This document shows, piece after piece, positions 6,588-8,945 of a DNA stretch of 8,945 bases. The stretch lies in contig QKJO01000028.1 in the NCBI GenBank assembly GCA_003249275.1, positions 1 through 8,945 on the forward strand, read 5' to 3'. Both the position numbers and the translations under genes were made by a program. Each line of letters opens with the position of its first letter. The stretch's first letter is position 1. Under the pieces are notes generated by a model that had not been told where the DNA came from, ran no database searches, and was given only the letters and a program-made list of their open reading frames with translations. The stretch comes from Spirochaetaceae bacterium (GTDB lineage Bacteria > Spirochaetota > Spirochaetia > Spirochaetales_E > Spirochaetaceae_B).

Positions 6588-7438
6588 GGGAAGGAACGGT
6601 TAGAACCGAAATAGGGATACCGGGTTCTTTTTCTGTATTCACCAGGCGCCTCACCGCATTTTCTGCGGAAGAGTCTGGAGAAATACAGAGGATCACCGTA
6701 CCCCAGTACTGACGCGATTTCCTTGACGGGACAGTCAGATTCGGCAAGCATCCGGCAGGCGGCTCTCATTCTTATTTCGATAAGTACCTGACCGGGAGGA
6801 AGGGTATACAGGTCCTCCCATGTCCGGCGGAAGCTGGAGGAGCTGAATCCCGCCTCCTCCGCAAGGGCATGAAAATCAAAATGGCCGGAACAGTCTCTTT
6901 CCATCGCCGTATGGATGTTTCTTATAAACAGCTGAAGGGGCGTATCCCTGGGACCGGCCGGTTCCAGAAGGGATTCCATGATCAGCCTCTGAACTTCCAG
7001 ATCGATCTGGTCGGGAATGACTCCCTCATTCAGGCGGCCGATAAGGGATATCAGTTCTCTGATTCCGGCAATGATCACACCCGGGTTGTGGATCGGCCAA
7101 AGAGAAGAAGGGAGGAAGCCTCTTTGCTCAAACCACAGGCAGCAGCGGGCTGGAAAAATCAGAAACAATTCCTCCCACTCCCCCTCGGGACCGTAGTTCA
7201 TGGCCGTACCGGGAGTCTGGGTGATGACGGCGGGAGCCTGTACAGGCCTCAGAATTCCCCTGTCGCTGTAAAAACCCTTTCCCGACAGGATGAAGGAGAA
7301 GTTGATCGTCCTGAAGCTGTGCCTGATCCACTCTCTCTTGGAACGGATATAGCCGACCGATTGAATCTCCTGCCCGCCGGGGAAGGTCCGGGGAGAGGAT
7401 TCGAGGTGGTGGAACTGGTCCTGTTCAAACAACTTCAT
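6584..7438 (-). CDS. AraC-family transcriptional regulator
   Basis: A 284-residue cytoplasmic DNA-binding regulator. The N-terminal part (about 1-110, with FSFILSGKG and QTPGTAMNYGPEGEWEELFLIF) looks like the cupin-type sugar-sensing domain of AraC proteins. The C-terminal AraC/XylS domain has HTH 1 at about 187-208 (FHALAEEAGFSSSSFRR) and HTH 2 at about 237-258 (VKEIASVLGYGDPLYFSRLFRR), followed by the usual PGEYRK. The chosen ATG is the furthest upstream possible, since an in-frame TAA lies three codons before it. No clear SD site precedes it, so translation may be weak or leaderless. It is divergent from the Gfo/Idh-ThuA genes across about 110 bases carrying a phased repeat, so it probably controls them and itself. 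The effector is likely a sugar or sugar derivative, but this is not shown. No terminator is visible after it. Confidence 0.93.
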   Translation of the reverse strand: MKLFEQDQFHHLESSPRTFPGGQEIQSVGYIRSKREWIRHSFRTINFSFILSGKGFYSDRGILRPVQAPAVITQTPGTAMNYGPEGEWEELFLIFPARCCLWFEQRGFLPSSLWPIHNPGVIIAGIRELISLIGRLNEGVIPDQIDLEVQRLIMESLLEPAGPRDTPLQLFIRNIHTAMERDCSGHFDFHALAEEAGFSSSSFRRTWEDLYTLPPGQVLIEIRMRAACRMLAESDCPVKEIASVLGYGDPLYFSRLFRRKCGEAPGEYRKRTRYPYFGSNRSFP

Positions 7439-7444
7439 ATGGTA

Positions 7445-7474
7445 ATTTTATCCATGTCTTTCCAATTTAGTCCA
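7445..7474 (-). promoter_or_regulatory. Possible promoter of the araC-type gene giving a leaderless mRNA
   Basis: On the minus strand TAAAAT (-10, 7445-7450) lies six bases before the ATG, with TGGACT (-35, 7469-7474) 18 bases further upstream. Usual spacing would place the first transcribed base at or next to the A of the start codon, which agrees with the lack of an SD site. The region is AT-rich, so a chance match is possible. Confidence 0.35.
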
Positions 7475-7480
7475 TTTATT
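7451..7480 (+). repeat. Three helically phased TCCA repeats, candidate AraC-type operator
   Basis: Three consecutive 10-base units begin with the same tetramer: TCCATGTCTT (7451), TCCAATTTAG (7461) and TCCATTTATT (7471). The exact 10-bp period puts the repeats on one face of the helix. Known AraC-family proteins place their two HTH motifs in successive major grooves about one turn apart, which suits this layout. The block overlaps the possible araC promoter spacer, and its last unit lies where a -35 box for the plus-strand operon would fall, which would allow autorepression and activation from one site. Confidence 0.5.
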
Positions 7481-7503
7481 TTGAATATGAGAGCTGGTAT
7501 TCT
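7475..7503 (+). promoter_or_regulatory. Weak candidate promoter of the Gfo/Idh-ThuA operon
   Basis: TATTCT (7498-7503, -10-like) lies 17 bases after TTTATT (7475-7480, a poor -35). The -35 coincides with the third TCCA repeat, as in promoters where an AraC-type activator overlaps the -35 region. Transcription would begin near 7510, leaving about 40 nt before the start codon. The match is weak and was chosen by position as much as by sequence. Confidence 0.25.
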
Positions 7504-7550
7504 GAGAAAAAAGTCACAGGATGCCGGACGGTTATTGCGGGGAGGACAGG

Positions 7551-8654
7551 ATGGAAAGAGATGTTTTAAGGGTGGGGATCATCGGATGCGGAAATATCAG
7601 CGACATCTATTTCAAGAATATAACAGGCCTCTTCGGACAGCTTGAAATCACCGGCTGCAGCGACCTGGACCGTTCCAGAGCGGAGGCTAAACGGGACGGT
7701 TACGGTGTGCCTGTCTATCAGACCGAAGAATTGCTGGAGAGGGATGATATAGACATCATCCTGAATCTGACCACTCCTCCCCACCACGCCGGGATCAATC
7801 TTCAGGTCCTGGAGCGGGGAAAGCATGTCTACTGTGAAAAACCCTTCGCTCTGAACAGGAAGGACGCTGCATCGGTTCTGAAACTGGCGGAACAGTCGGG
7901 TCTGAGGACCGGCTGCGCTCCCGATACCTTCCTGGGAGCGGGGCTCCAGACCTGCCGAAAACTCATCGACGAGGGGATGATCGGAACTCCCCACTCCGCC
8001 TACGCCTTTATGGTCTGTCCCGGACATGAACGCTGGCACCCCGGTCCCGAGTTCTACTACCAGCCGGGCGGCGGACCCATGCTGGATATGGGTCCTTATT
8101 ATCTGACCGCCCTTGTCAGCCTTCTGGGACCTGTCTCCTCGGTCTACGGCAGGACGGGAAAGGCCTTTGATCAGAGGGTGTGCACAGCCGAAGCCACCAG
8201 AGGACGGGTTATAAACGTCAACACCTGGACCGATTACAAGGGGCTGATGGAGTTCCGCTGCGGAGCGACTGGCCTGATGGTCATGAGTTTCGATGTCTTC
8301 GGAAGCGAGGTTCCCCGGATAGAAATCCACGGAACCGAGGGGAGCCTTCTGGTTCCGGACCCCAACACATTCGGCGGTCCGGTGAAGCTTTTCCGCAGAG
8401 GCGAACGGGAGGCGATGGAGATTCCCCTGTATATCTCTCCCTATGCAATGAACAGCCGGGGCATCGGTCTGGCCGATATGGCATCGGGGATCCTTGAAAA
8501 CCGCCCCCACCGGGCATCGGGGGAGCTGGCTTCCCATGTTCTGGATGTTATGCTGGCCTTTGAAGATTCGGCAGAGACCGGAGCTGCCGCCGCAGTCGCC
8601 TCATCTCCCGGCAGACCCGCACCCCTTCCCTTCGGTGTCAAACCGGAGCTGTAA
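7551..8654 (+). CDS. Gfo/Idh/MocA-family NAD(P)-dependent oxidoreductase
   Basis: A 367-residue cytoplasmic dehydrogenase that probably oxidises or reduces a hydroxyl of a sugar, inositol or glycoside using NAD(P). The N-terminal Rossmann fold shows RVGIIGCGNIS (7-17) and Asp38 in GCSDLDRSR near the expected adenosine-binding site, which hints at NAD preference. The family motif CEKPF includes Glu96, Lys97 and Pro98, with Lys97 the usual catalytic lysine. The C-terminal alpha/beta domain carries GGGPMLDMGPYYL (173-185), where Asp179 is conserved and Tyr183 stands where many members have His. The start at 7551 is chosen over an in-frame ATG 30 bases upstream because GGAGG (7541-7545) lies 5 bases before it and the Rossmann strand begins straight after. 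It is first in an operon with the ThuA-domain gene 24 bases downstream, and divergent from the AraC regulator. The exact substrate is unknown; a ThuB-like role in 3-keto-sugar formation is a reasonable inference. Confidence 0.93.
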   Translation: MERDVLRVGIIGCGNISDIYFKNITGLFGQLEITGCSDLDRSRAEAKRDGYGVPVYQTEELLERDDIDIILNLTTPPHHAGINLQVLERGKHVYCEKPFALNRKDAASVLKLAEQSGLRTGCAPDTFLGAGLQTCRKLIDEGMIGTPHSAYAFMVCPGHERWHPGPEFYYQPGGGPMLDMGPYYLTALVSLLGPVSSVYGRTGKAFDQRVCTAEATRGRVINVNTWTDYKGLMEFRCGATGLMVMSFDVFGSEVPRIEIHGTEGSLLVPDPNTFGGPVKLFRRGEREAMEIPLYISPYAMNSRGIGLADMASGILENRPHRASGELASHVLDVMLAFEDSAETGAAAAVASSPGRPAPLPFGVKPEL

Positions 8655-8678
8655 AATAAATAACAGGAGATCTATACC

Positions 8679-8945
8679 ATGAAAAAAGCACTGATCACAT
8701 GGGGCGGCTGGGACGGACATGAACCGGAAGCCTGCGCCCGCATCTTTGAGAAAATACTGAAAGACCTGGATTATGATGTGGTCTTCACCGATTCACTGGA
8801 GCCTTATACAGATAAGGCTCTCATGTCCTCCCTGGATCTGATCGTTCCCGTCTGGACCATGAGCGAGATCAGCAAGGAACAGTGGACCGGTCTCAAGGAG
8901 ACCGTTCTGGGGGGCTGCGGCATCGCGGGATGGCACGGAGGCATG
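8679..8945 (+). CDS. ThuA-domain protein (3' end missing)
   Basis: The first 89 residues of a ThuA-like protein, a glutamine-amidotransferase-like fold linked to trehalose and related disaccharide use. Visible signatures are the first strand with ALITWGGWDGHEP, the strand pair DVVFTD and DLIVPVW, and GCGIAGWHGGM at the cut edge, which matches the family's G-x-HGG segment. The family is usually about 220-270 residues, so roughly two thirds is missing. The start is supported by AGGAGA (8665-8670), 8 bases upstream. It follows the Gfo/Idh gene by 24 bases with no terminator between. In rhizobia and Agrobacterium, ThuA works with the Gfo/Idh-type ThuB in catabolism through 3-keto derivatives, so this pair may do something similar. 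The biochemical role of most ThuA proteins is not settled. Confidence 0.9.
   Translation, partial: MKKALITWGGWDGHEPEACARIFEKILKDLDYDVVFTDSLEPYTDKALMSSLDLIVPVWTMSEISKEQWTGLKETVLGGCGIAGWHGGM

Noticed and set aside
7521..7550. Upstream in-frame ATG adding ten residues to the Gfo/Idh protein
   Set aside because: It has no properly spaced ribosome site, and the added residues are not typical before the Rossmann strand; the ATG at 7551 has GGAGG 5 bases upstream.
7566..8537. Minus-strand ORF of 323 residues opposite the Gfo/Idh gene
   Set aside because: The plus-strand frame has Rossmann and EKP motifs with a good ribosome site; the antisense product shows no domain.
1..8945. Search for tRNA genes, CRISPR arrays, insertion sequences, phage or toxin-antitoxin genes
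   Set aside because: No cloverleaf-like sequence, regular repeat-spacer pattern, transposase or recombinase motif, or terminal inverted repeats was found. No gene-free stretch exceeds about 170 bases.

Overview
The window looks like a piece of a bacterial chromosome of moderate GC content carrying carbohydrate-catabolism genes. It holds seven protein genes, two of them cut by the window edges, plus one very short candidate leader ORF. No tRNA, rRNA, CRISPR array, insertion sequence or phage gene was seen. Clean Shine-Dalgarno (SD) sites and sigma70-like promoters fit many bacteria. The set of a GH2 glycosidase, an esterase, a LytS-type hybrid kinase, and an AraC / Gfo-Idh-MocA / ThuA group recalls saccharolytic spirochaetes or Firmicutes. 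That is only a loose taxonomic guess; no marker gene settles it.

Layout. Bases 1-1502 (+) hold the 3' part of a GH2 beta-glucuronidase-like enzyme. It meets head-on, with an 8-base overlap, a minus-strand pair (5161 down to 1495): a 946-residue membrane hybrid histidine kinase followed 4 bases later by an alpha/beta-hydrolase esterase. This pair has its own promoter (5204-5232). Next is the minus-strand gene rsgA (6413-5331), which ends in a clear intrinsic terminator (5263-5300). rsgA starts with TTG. It has a near-consensus promoter (6559-6587) lying over the end of the preceding araC-type gene, and a leader of about 140 nt that contains a 17-codon ORF with the best SD site in the window and a possible branched RNA fold.

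The right part is a divergent regulatory unit. An AraC-family regulator (7438-6584, minus) faces a Gfo/Idh/MocA oxidoreductase (7551-8654, plus) that is followed by a ThuA-domain gene running off the end. Their shared intergenic region carries three TCCA repeats exactly 10 bp apart, a good candidate operator for the AraC protein. The Gfo/Idh + ThuA pairing recalls ThuB/ThuA, which act in 3-keto-sugar catabolism of disaccharides.

Taken together, most of the window seems devoted to sensing and breaking down glycosides (glucuronidase, deacetylating esterase, redox-type sugar modification). The ribosome-maturation GTPase gene rsgA sits among these as an independently transcribed housekeeping gene.
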